This document shows, in pieces, positions 47,301 through 59,300 of a stretch of 64,000 nt of DNA. Each line of letters begins with the position of its first letter. Position 1 is the first letter of the stretch. The stretch spans positions 22,449,086 to 22,513,085 of the forward strand of contig CM066923.1 in the NCBI GenBank assembly GCA_033964015.1, in the 5' to 3' direction. Origin of the DNA: Scolanthus callimorphus. Taxonomy: Eukaryota; Cnidaria; Anthozoa; Actiniaria; Edwardsiidae. Made by a program: the position numbers and the translations under genes. Under the pieces are notes generated by a model. It had not been told where the DNA came from, did not search any database, and was given only the letters and a program-made list of their open reading frames with translations.

Positions 47301-50300
47301 GTTGTGACCTGTTATGTAATATATTGCATTGTATTGTAGAGTACTTTTTTGTATTTTTTCCCCCAGACCTCCTTTTAAACCAGCTCTGCTGAATTTGATG
47401 ATCCTGATAAAATAATGCTTATTAATAAATAAAGAAACAAATTCGAAAGGTGCTCCATGTGGGACACCTTGAGTGGCTATTATATCTAAGTGGCTATATA
47501 TTGCTGGCTTGCATGTGACGTCATCGACGGCCATGTTGGTGTACAGGAACAAAAGAATGATCATTTGTTGCTCTTTGTTCTGTACACCAACATGTGATTT
47601 TATTCCCATAGGAATGAGTGCAACCCAAGAATACTTCATGCGCTTATTTTCCTTTATTTCTCTCAGGGTTTTATGCGAGACTGTGAAGGATTTCGTTGCC
47701 AAGGTGGGAGCCGCCTCTGCTGACAGCGAACCTGATAGAGCGGACGATCCGAACTCTCTTTCGTTTAAGGTGCGATCTTGCTGCTTTATAATAACTGTTT
47801 AAGAACCTTTAATATATAGATTTAGCCACTGGCTAAAAGCGGAGCTCCTTGTTACATATTTTTCTGACCAGGCTGAGTTGCACCCCCCTTGTCACTAAGA
47901 CAACTTTACCCAATTAGTTTGGTTGTCTGAGATTCATCCCCTTCCCGAGATATATTGTTTTTCTGCTAAGATGACGTCATCGATGGCGTCATACAACGTG
48001 ACCAGGCAGTTGCACCACCCTTGCCACTAAAACAACTTCACCCAAGTTTGGTTGTCTAAGGTTTATCCCTTCCCAAGATATCAACCTTTTCTCGTTCGAT
48101 GACGTCATCGATGACGTCATACCACGTGACAAGGTAGTTGCACCCCCCTTGCCACTAAGACAACTTCACCCAAGTTTGGTTGTCTGAGGTTTATCCCTTC
48201 CCGAGATATCAACCTTTTTTCGTTTGATGACGTCATCGATGACGTCATACCACGTGACAAGGTAGTTGCACCCCCCTTGCCACTAAGACAACTTCACCCA
48301 AGTTTGGTTGTCTGAGATTTATCCCTTCTGAGATATCAACCTTTTCTCGTTTGATGACGTCATCGATGACGTCATAGCACGTGACAAGGTAGTTGCATCC
48401 CCCTTGCCACTAAGACAACTTCACCCAAGTTTGGTTGTCTGAGCTTCATCCTTCCTGAGATATAATTAATAAACAGAGAAGGGTCTTGGTTTACCTGTGG
48501 TGGGGCAGGCACGCACGGACGCGCCAGCGATACCATAATGGGAATACCGCTGAACCATGAAAAATGAAGTCGATAGTATACCTCAGTTCTACTTTGAACT
48601 ATTGTATTCTTCCTACGCGATACCTATGGTGCTTCGCTCTGCGGCCTTCGGCCGCAAAGGAGCTCCGCTATAAGACTTTTTAGCGGGGATACAAATAGCA
48701 TCTTCAAAGTTTTGCTGGAAATTAATCTAATCATTTCGAAGTTTGTTGCTACACAGTTTATTACAGTTGTTGCTGTAAAGGAGATTGTGACAGTGGTTGT
48801 TAATTTTGTGTTTCTTGTGTTTGCGCAATACACCTATAGTAAAAACTTGCATAAAAGAACAGGTGTTTTGGGGAATCAGCTGATTTTGTTCTTGTATATT
48901 GGGTGTTTTCTGCAAAATCAGCCTGAAATTGTTCTTAAGGTGTTCTTAAAGTTGTTTCTTAACATCAAATACTGCATACACTACCAACAGTCAAATAAGG
49001 AATGTGATTGGTAGAAAGATGACAAACAAGTCTAAAACAATTGCTAAATGTACCCTGGAATTCCTGTTGTAGAATGTGTGCATGGTCTGAGCACATTATA
49101 TTGTTCTCCTCGGTACTCTACTACACAGTGGGGTACTGTACTCGAATCTAACTGGCAGCAATTGTTTTATACAAGAACAATTTTCATTTTTCAGGCTGCA
49201 TGTGTTCTTATGTATAAGGTACCTTTTTGACCAATTTCAGCCTGAGTGTTCTTAACCACTTGTTCTTTTATGCGGGTTTTTACTGTATTTCAGAAAAAGT
49301 TGCACCGTCATAAGTGCTTGTTGTAGCCCGTGGTGCGTGATGAGAGAACATAGGAAGAACAAAATTCACGTGTTATCCACGTGTTATTCACGTGTTATTC
49401 ACGTGTTATCCAGTGCAAAATTTGTTGTGAGCGATGTAGTTGTATTGTAGAATCATTTGGTATAAGAAAGGTGATAAGTGTGGTTGTTTATCGTAACAAA
49501 AAAACAGTGTCCATAAATTGGTAAACCTATTTGCTCCCAAGCATCGCGGACTACAACGGACAGTTGTGATGGTCCTAACCTTTTCTGAACAGGTGTATAT
49601 CCGTGAATTGCGTCTAGAAAACGAGGCAAAGACGAGTAAAATCCCAAGAATAAAATCCCAAAAATCTGCGCAAAAACAATCGCGTATCCAAACCTCCTTC
49701 ACACTCATGATTGTCTTTGTTTAAAGGAAGCCTGTCACGATACGCGCATGCCCCAGGAGCGATCTCTCCGATTCATCTGCAAACTAATTAGACCATCCTA
49801 TCAGATAGGTATTGTAAAGTTAAAAAGAATGGTCCGATGGATCGAGAAATAGCGAGATTATAAACGGTTATTTTTCGAGGTTTTTTAGCCTTCGCTGGAC
49901 ATCTTTATGGAACGATACTTTTCTGATTTGAGATGCGCAGAACAGATGCGCAGTTGCGTGACAGGCTTCCTTTAATCTTGATGAATTATTAATGAGCTTG
50001 AGAAGGTAACACACAACTCGAGTTACGGGTTACACGGGTTCTTCATTGACCCGTGACTCTTCAATTAACAGTCACAACGGCAGTGATTCTAGTAGTTACT
50101 TTGGTAGGAGTGTTGTTACCGTTGTTGTTGTAACTGTTAGTGAAGAGTCGCGGGTCACTGTAGAAGTCGTGCAATCTAACTCGAGCTATCTAACTCGAGC
50201 TATGTGTTACCCCTGTCCCAACATTGTTAAGGCCCGTTCACAAGGCGCGATCTTAGCTGCGATTTCTGCGGCGATCGTCGACGTCATATCGCGCGGAGTG

Positions 50301-53300
50301 AACAGCCGGCGATTTTGCCCTGCGAAATGTGTCCGTTTGTTTGCGATCTCAAGAAATCGCACCCGCATCGCAGTGGAATTTGAATATGTTCGAAATAAGA
50401 TCGCAGTGCGTTCACACTGCGCGATATGACATCGCCATAAGATCGCCACAGAAATCGCACCTCAAATCGTAGCTGAAATCGCGCTGTGTGAACGGACTTT
50501 TGAAGATACGCCCTGATAGGGTCTACTTCTTGTTTCTTTCAGTGCTCAGTACTGAACGACAAGCTCAACCTCTTACTAAAGGCTCTCAGTATCGAGTCAG
50601 AAGCCACCCCCACGCCCGCCAAGGAGGAGCTTGCTGCAGAGAAGTCTGGTAGTAGCGGGAGCCTGAATAGTTTGGGCGGGAACGGTAGTAACAACGGCAA
50701 GCCGCAGAGGGTGTTTTTGTACCGCGGGAAGCGCTCATGTCAAGGGCAAACAGTCTGAAGAAGGCACTACGGGCAGATTATTGACCACACTGAAATAGGT
50801 AAGACATAAAGTGAGACTGATATAATTGACCGATCCCCGCAATTTAGCAGTTAGGCAATGATTTCGTATTCTCGCTAAATTTTCTATGCTCTAGATAAAA
50901 TACCAAAAACTAAGAAATCCTGATGATTTGGGAGTAATGCATTAAGTAATCATCCATGCAAGAACTAGGCAAACCTCCATTGTTCTACGGCATTGAAGGC
51001 TCCCCACGTAGGATATATCCTATTTTTTACCACAGTAAGTTATCATGACTAGTAACAATAATAAAAGTGAAAATTTGATAGATTTCGACTTGCTTTGAGA
51101 ACATATGGCAACAAAAAGTCTCTAGACCAATCAGATTAAAGAAGAACAAAGGAGTGAGAATCAGCATTTTACACTAGGTTCCCCGCATACAAAGTCTTTA
51201 CAAATTGCATATCATGTTTGTGAGTACCACAAGTGCTTATGTCTCCCTTAAAATCCTCAGACAAGTCTTTCTAGCATAGTGAATTTACTGATTTTCATGT
51301 CTAAGCCAATGAAATTGCCTATATTTTCAATAGAAATTAATTGCATTCCAGCATGCTTTGCCGTTGGCTTGCCTAGTTCTTATACGGACCATTACTTAAT
51401 TAGGAGCAAAGTTATAGGCCGCTAGAGTGTACTATTTTTGAGACGTTGTAATATATAGATTTAGGCACTGCCTAAAAGCGGAGCTCCCAATCACCAATCC
51501 CACTGATATTAATAATGGGTATTTCCAGAAAATATATGTGCCCTGGGGATGGGCAACACTAGTTGTTGACCCCCGTGCATCCAGTATTTCCAAAATGTGT
51601 TACCCCCATGCATACAGAATGTGTTACCCCCATGCATATAGAATGCATAGAATGCCTGAGAGGTTAAACTAGCTTACAGCTTTGAACCCCCCCCCCCCCC
51701 CCCCCCCCCCCCAGTTGGTACTAAGTTGTCAGGCCTGTTTGAGTCACCCGATTACAATTGGAGGCTCTAACCATGTAGGATTTATTTTATTCTTCAATGG
51801 GGTTGTGGGGGCATTCTTCCCAAGTTAGTTGCATCCTCCTCATTCGTCGGAAAGATGTGTGTATCCCCTAAGAATTTCACCTGCCCACCCCCCCCCCCCC
51901 CCTCCCCCCACCCCATATAAATGGAATGTAGCCTTAGATGCTAGTTTGTACTACAGATACAAGTCAAGCAATAGTGAAGACGGTAAAATTGTTATCTAAA
52001 GCATTGAAAATTATGTCAAACACAAATGGAAACCAATATACCACTGACAATGAAAAGACACATTTTTCAATCCTCATGGGTTATGCCTAGACTTCCTCAA
52101 AGTCCTTCAAATTTTTGCTTGCTTGTATCCTATGAGAGGTTGACTTGAGCAAGTCTAGGGTTTGCCTGATAAACACATAGGGGTAAATTTTAGACTGAAG
52201 TATACCATTTGGCAAAGCATGGAATATGTAAGATTTTACTACTTTGAGTAACTTTGTAATTCTCAATGTGTGTTCTTAAGTTAAAAATTATCAAAGAGAA
52301 ATGGAAACCTTTCCAACATTCTCTAACGTACTTCTTTCTGTGCCCATCGCTCTGAGTCCCCTCCATGGGTAGTCACTGCACTATGGGCCGGCTACACCAT
52401 ATTGAGTCAGCGGATTTCCATCAAGGGGCTCTATACTGTGTTATTTAGATGCTAGTTTGAACAATAGATCCAAGCCAAGCAATAGTGAAGTTGGATAATT
52501 CTTTATCAAAAGCACAATGGAAACCATTATACGACCAAGAGGGAAAAATACAAAATTTTCAATCCTCATGGATTATACACTGCCTGATAACCCATCATGG
52601 GCAATTCCAGAAAATATATGTACCCCGACCACGGGCGGCACTAGGTTTTGACCATCCCCCCCCCCCCCCTCCCCATGCATCCAGAATTTCCAAAATGGCT
52701 TACCCCCACCCCCATGCATACAGAATTCCTGAGAGGTTAACCTACAATAGCTTCCAGCTTCAAAAAACCCCCATGCAGGCAGAATTCCGAGCTTGAAAAC
52801 CCCCCTCCCATTCAGAATTTCCAAATGCTGGCCATCCCGGGGTACATTTATTTTCTGGAATTGTCCAAAGGCACAAAAATTTTTAGACACAAAGTATGCC
52901 ATATGGACCAAGAGGGAAAAATACAAAATTTTCAATCCCCATGGATACACTGCCTGATAACCCATCATGGGCAATTCCAGAAAATATATGTACCCCCACC
53001 ACAGGCGGCACTAGGTTTTGACCATCCCCCCCCCCCCCCCCCCCTCCCTCCCCATGCATCCAGAATTTCCAAAATGGCTTACCCCCACCCCCATGCATAT
53101 AGAATTCCTGAGAGGTTAACCTACAATAGCTTCCAGCTTCAAAAAAAAAAACATGCAGGCAGAATTCCGAGCTTGAAAACCCCCCTCTCATTCAGAATTT
53201 CCAAATGCTGGCCATCCCCGGGGTACATATATTTTCTGAAATTGTCCAAAGGCACAAAAATTTTTAGACACAAAGTATGCCATATGGACCAAGAGGGAAA

Positions 53301-56300
53301 AATACAAAATTTTCAATCCCCATGGATACACTGCCTGATAACCCATCATGGGCAATTCCAGAAAATATATGTACCCCCACCACAGGCGGCACTAGGTTTT
53401 GGACCATCCCCCCCCCCCCCCCGCCCTCCCTCCCCATGCATCCAGAATTTCCAAAATGGCTTACCCCCACACCCATGCATATAGAATTCCTGAGAGGTTA
53501 ACCTACAATAGCTTCCAGCTTCAAAAAAAACCCATGCAGGCAAAATTCTGAGCTTCAAAACCCCCCTCCCATTCAGAATTTCCAAATGCTGGCCATCCCC
53601 GGGGTACATATATTTTCTGGAATTGCCCAAAGGCACAAAAATTTTTAGACACAAAGTATGCCATATAGACCAAGAGGGAAAAATACAAAATTTTCAATCC
53701 CCATGGATACACTACCTGATAACCCATCATGGGCAATTCCAGAAAATATATGTACCCCCACCATCTCCCTATAAACAGTGCTCTTATCCAGCAGTGACTT
53801 TGATCCACGAATCGAATTGTTTTAACGACTTGCCGCCATTGACTCTCCAAACAAATTAATTCTCAAAGTATGACCTTCTTGACTCACGCTACTGCCGTAA
53901 TGTACAAATGTAGCGTCTCGCAGTTACTTTTACCTTTCGACAAAATTCTGTACCATTATAAATTCCACTGTTTTGTGAAAGAAAGGGCGAATAAACAATC
54001 TCTGCCGCAATAGCAGGATTTGCGCTAAAAGTTTAAGCCTTCTAATTGTCAGAACAGGAAATTTCTTCAGACACTCGTAGTCCCTGGCCCATAGCAGGAT
54101 TTGCGCTGAAAAGTTTAAGCCTTCTTGTCAGATAACAGGAAATTCCTTCAGACACTCGTAGTCCCTGGCTTTTTGTAAACATACTTTTCAGTAGAACAGT
54201 TCTGCAGTCGCTTGGAAGAATGGTTTCGATCAAAAGACTCTTGATATATTTTCAAGCAGATTGCTCGAGAATAATTCACCAATATTGAGCAACCTCCTAT
54301 CCCCCCCGGCCACGACAACTCACCCCTCCCTCCCCCCGTCACTCGACCGGCGGCGCCACCCCGACAAATCACCCCTCCCCCCGTCTAAAAAAAAAAACGT
54401 CACTCGACCGGCGGCGCATGTTGTGACGTCACGCCTGTGACGTCAGGCTTCAGGAAGCACACACGCTCGCTCGACGTTCAAAATTCAGTCGTATCCCTTT
54501 GCGCCCGTTCCCGCCTGTGATACTTTGGGTACCCTGTGGATATCACGCCTGTGACGTCAGGCTTCAGGAAGCACACTTTATTTTTTTATTTTATTTTAGA
54601 GACTAAATAAATAATGTCACGTGAAGGGGGCGAGTAAACGGACACGGAGGTCCCGACGAGACACGCCCCCAACACTTATCGGGTTACAATGACAATACAA
54701 AAATTAAAAATGTAAATATATATATATATATTATGCATAGACTGGTCTAGCAGCAGTTAATGTTCAATGATCTGCAGTAGGGGCAGACAGTTTTCCAGGT
54801 GCGGATTCTATCCGTATCAAATGAGTGTACAGTTTATTAAAATAGAAGGATTTCAAATCTTGTTTGAAAACAGTAGAGGAGCTAGATTTACGGATGTCAA
54901 CAGGCAGATTATTCCAGATTAAGACAATTCTATTGAAAAAGGAGTCCCGAAAAAGTGAAGTTCTAAAACGTCTGGGGCGGAGATCTAAATTACTTGCAGC
55001 GCTTCTTGTGCGGCCTGTGTTAATGGAGACGAAGTTGTTAATAGGGAAATTGATTTCTCCCCTGAGGGCCTTGAACAGGAAACATAGGTCTTTTACTTCT
55101 AACCAGTAAGAGATGGGCAGCAGCTTAAGAATAGTGAGGCGCTGGTTGTAACGAGGTCTGAGTTCAGGCCTGGGGTCGCATGCAAGAATAAAGCGCGTGG
55201 CGCGACGCTGGACACCTTCCAGTAACTTAATGTCGGTGGTACGGGACTGAGGGGCCCAGACCTCGCTAGCGTAGCCCATATGGGAGCGCACAAAAGTTAA
55301 ATATAAAAGTCTCTTTTGGCCAGTCCCTAGAGGCAAGCAGTGACGGCGCAGAAAGCCAAGCATCCGGTTTGCTTTGGCAACCACGGTACAAATATGGTCA
55401 CCCCAAGTGAGGGTGCTATTAACAGTGACCCCGAGGTCTTTTGTGAAGATGCAACCGTCAAGGCATGCCCACTGATCTTATAGGGATTGGTCACAAGAGA
55501 AGGCGCGCAGCTAGACCGTTTCCTGGATACTCTAATAACTTCGCATTTCTTAGTATTGAAGGATAGCCCCCAGACGTCAGACCATTTATCTAAATTAACT
55601 AAGTCAGCTTGCAGACGCTGGTGGTCATCAGGGCCCCGAATGGCGCGGGAGCACTTGGCATCGTCAGCATATAATGCGATGCTAGTCCCAGAGCTAACCA
55701 CGTCCGGCAGGTCGTTGATATATAGCAGGAACAGAACCGGACCTAGTAGGCTGCCTTGTGGGACTCCAGAGATGACTTTGGACCAGGAGGAATAGGCACC
55801 ATCCACCAGGACTCGCTGCGACCTGGTCGACAGGTAGTCGGCGAACCAATCTAACAGGGTCCATCAATACCGTACAAGGAGAGCTTGTGTAGGAGCTTTT
55901 GATGCGGCACCGAGTCAAAAGCTTTAGAAAAATCTAAATAGATGACATCGGTTTCCATCCCAGCGTCCAGGCTAGCACCAAGCTCATCCAACACAGACAG
56001 AAGTTGAGTGACGCAAGATCTACCTTCCACAAAACCATGTTGCAAGGCGGATAACAAGTCCCTAAGGCCGGGCAGGAGATGGTTCAAAACACACCGCTCA
56101 CACACCTTACTGACAATGGAAAGCAACGAGATCGGTCTGTAGTTAGAAACGGCGGATTTGACACCTTTCTTGAACACCGGGGCGATGTTTGCGCACTTCC
56201 ATTCAGGTGGTAGTGAACCAGTGCGGAGGGAAAGGTTGAACAAGGCGCACAGAGAAGGGGCAAGTTCTACTGCGCACTCTTTTAAGATGCGCGGGTGAAT

Positions 56301-59300
56301 CCCATCTGGACCAGGGGCCTTACTAGGGTCCAAACCCTGTAACACAGAGGTGACCTCCACCGTACTGACCGTTATGGAGGAGATGGTACTTTCAGTAAAG
56401 GGCGTGGCTGGGATATCACCAGGCAGTGAAGTGTCTTTGTTAAACACCGAAGAGAAAAACCGATTAAAGGCATCGGCTTTGTCCAATGGTGATGAGTACT
56501 TTTCACTGTCCAAATCAACAGAATCTGGGATTGACGATCGCCTAGTCAGTCTGTTGATAAATGACCAAAAACGACCAGGATTGGTGTAGCAGTTGTCAGA
56601 AATGTCCCTGAGATAGGCGATGCGCTTCGCGCGGACAAGGTATTTCAATTCTCGTCGAAGGTGCCGAAACTTCTCCCATAATGCCTCGCTGTCCTTTCTA
56701 ACGGCCTTCCTGCGAGAAGTGTTTTTCTTTTTGATTGCGTGCGTCACTTCACTGTCTACCCAGGGAGGCGTGATGAATTTGCGCGGCCTGCAAATAGGCA
56801 CATGATTTTTAACGTGGCCAGTGAACCACCCTTTCCAGTTGTCCCAGGCTTTTTCAACATCTTCGACCACAAGGAGATTATCAAAGGGGCGTTCAACTAG
56901 TGAAGATCTTAAACCCTCAAAGTCTGCCTTCTTGATGTTAAAAGTCGGCTCAGTATTGTTGTTTAAAGAGCGCGACGAAAAGTGCAAGTCAAAAGTCACG
57001 GCTCTATGATCAGAAGGAATGGCAACACCACTGCAGTTGGTGACACAAAGGTTGCCGACGCCTTCGACAATAGTGGTCATAAGTAGGTCCAGGTAATTGT
57101 CCCCACGTGTCGGCTCATCGATCAACTGGAACAGGTTCCTATCCATTAGAGCTTGACAAAATGCAAACAAGGCTGAGTCAGTTGAAGCGCAAAAACCGGA
57201 TCCTTCAATCCAAGAAATCGAGGGATCGATTGATGGCAGGTTGTAATCTCCCAATAAAATGATCTTATCGTAATTAATTTTGCTAAGAAGATCGATGAAA
57301 CTGTGAAGCCAGGAGACCCGTGAATCAGGGGGCCTGTAAAATACTGCAACAAGAACTTTTCCGCAGTTGTTTGTGTTCAGCTCGATTGCAGCGTATTCCA
57401 ACTCGTTATCTGAATCAAGAAACACTGGGCTACAGCGAAGGCAGTTACGGGTAGCGATGAGTATTCCCCCGTGTTCACCTCGGTGACGATCGCAGCGATG
57501 TATATCGTAGCCCCAAGGAAGTATTTCAGAGTCAGAGATGTCACTATCCAGCCAAGATTCAGTAATTGCAACAAGGTCAAAGTCATTAGCATAAACAGAG
57601 TCGCGAAACTCGTTAAGTTTCTTTAACCTTATGCTTTGAGTGTTCTGGTAAAAACATCGAAGAGATGTCGGGATGGAAGAAGGACCAGAGACAGATGACA
57701 CACGGCTGTAGAGGCTGACGTCAGAGTTGCGTTCGTGAGTTCCAAGATGGAGGCCGGAATGACGAAGGCCCATAGAATCAGGTCCGGGTTGAGGTTTAAC
57801 GTCGCCACAGCATAGAATGTCCCTCTGCAGATAAAGATGACCAGAAGGAAGCCAGGTGGTGATAGGCTTGCAAGAGATCAGGACATGGCGTTGATGTAGC
57901 GAAAGAGAGAAGCGTCGAAGGGTCAAGATGGCGTCGACCCGATACGAGGCGTTTCGAAAATGTTTCCACAAATCAAATTTATCTTTGAAAACATTGACCT
58001 CCAGATCCCTTAAAAGCGTATTACGGCTAAGAGAAGTCCTGATTGATGGATTTTGACAGGAAACGACGCTTAATAGGCCAACAAGTAGCCAAAGTGGCAG
58101 GAGCATAAAAACGCGTGCTCGCACCGCCGCCATGTTGCATATTTCCTGACACAGCGCACACGCGCGCTCGACGTTCAAAATTCAGTCGTATCCCTTTGCG
58201 CCCGTTCCCGCCTGTGATACTTTGGGTACCCTGTGGATATCATACATGCGCTACATTTGCCATCGTTGGGACGCTCTTTTCTTAGGTATGGTGCTCCGCT
58301 CTGCGGCCTTCGGCCGCTAAGGAGCTCCGCTATGAGGCTCGGACACAATCTTCCCGAGCCTTATAGGAGTAAAATTCCCTATTATGACGCCGTTAGAAGG
58401 GGGTTATGGGCACGAACTGGAAAATGGGCGTCTTTAAAAATAATAGCACATTATTGGGAGGCGTGCTCCATAGCCATGGTCCAGGCCATCTACTTAAGCA
58501 ACAAAAAGCGAATTTCCGTGGTTTATAATGTGAGACGAGTGATGCTGCTGATAACGCACGAGTGATGCTGGAAAAACACGAAAAAAGTTTCAAACTTTTC
58601 TCGTGTTTTTCTAGCATCCCTCGTGTGTTTATCACATTATAAATCACAGGAATCCGCTTTTTAGTGCTTTTATAAAATAGTTTTGCATCTGCCGTGCGTT
58701 TATAATGTGAGAATGCACAGCTCTCAACCAATCAGAGCGCGCGTACTATCTCAGCCTATTTTAAAGACCTTAACTGACCATAACTAATGATATTCTGTAT
58801 TTCCTCAGCTGTTGACGAACAGAATGCACAGACATGCTCCTCTACAAGCTCACTAGCCGAGGCTATCGTCACTGTGGCGGCGTCTGTAGCTAGTGACGTC
58901 GCTACGACGTCATCAGTGACGTCAACACTCGAGGCCGTCCAGGAGGGCAGCGTAGATAGGGAGTCGGATGGAGGTAAGACGGGAACTATAGGGCAGATCT
59001 CGTATGACTGTGAACATTCAGCCAATCACATCACGCGAATTGTCTGATCTACCAATCAGAATGCAGAACCATATGTAACGTTTTCGCGGAGCCTCACCTT
59101 CTCGTGAACATTCAGCCAATCACATCACGCGAATTGTCTGATCTACCAATCAGAATGCAGAACCATATGTAACATTTTCGCGGAGCCTCACCTTCTCGTG
59201 AACATTCAGCCAATCACATTACGCGAAATGACTTGTTAACCAATCAGAAAGCGAAACTATACCGTAACGGTGAGGACACGTCAAGGAACGCGCTGTAACG

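Larger units (their letters stand above)
50799..52445. other. DGK intron 16, left part
   Basis: No gene. Holds one end of the HINE-like family (51450-51488), poly-C tracts at 51687-51712 and about 51888-51908, and at 51935-52100 a diverged copy of the start of the 52446-53762 repeat. Confidence 0.5.
54577..58155 (-). mobile_element. Nearly full-length CR1/jockey-type non-LTR retrotransposon (LINE)
   Basis: The element is read on the minus strand, about 3.58 kb. The 3' tail (left, 54577-54600) is A-rich when reversed (AATAAAATAAAAAAATAAA). The 5' end is near 58155, just before the ATG at 58133. GCACAC flanks both sides (54571-54576 and 58156-58161), a 6-bp target duplication inside the 114-bp tandem repeat. 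One long ORF (endonuclease plus RT) is broken by two single-base slips, near 55858 and near 55455. It sits antisense in DGK intron 16. Confidence 0.9.

Noticed and set aside
50046..50429. 127-aa frame over 50 kb
   Set aside because: It lies across two adjacent MITEs with inverted ends and has no family resemblance.
52825..53484. 219-aa repetitive proline-rich ORF and its antisense glycine-rich frames
   Set aside because: They run through the ~380-bp tandem array and its poly-C tracts; repeated peptides mirror the DNA repeat and carry no domain.
54431..58241. LINE with an unusually long (~75 bp) target duplication
   Set aside because: A second 32-bp match next to the 3' tail shows a pre-existing tandem duplication; the true duplication is about 6 bp (GCACAC).
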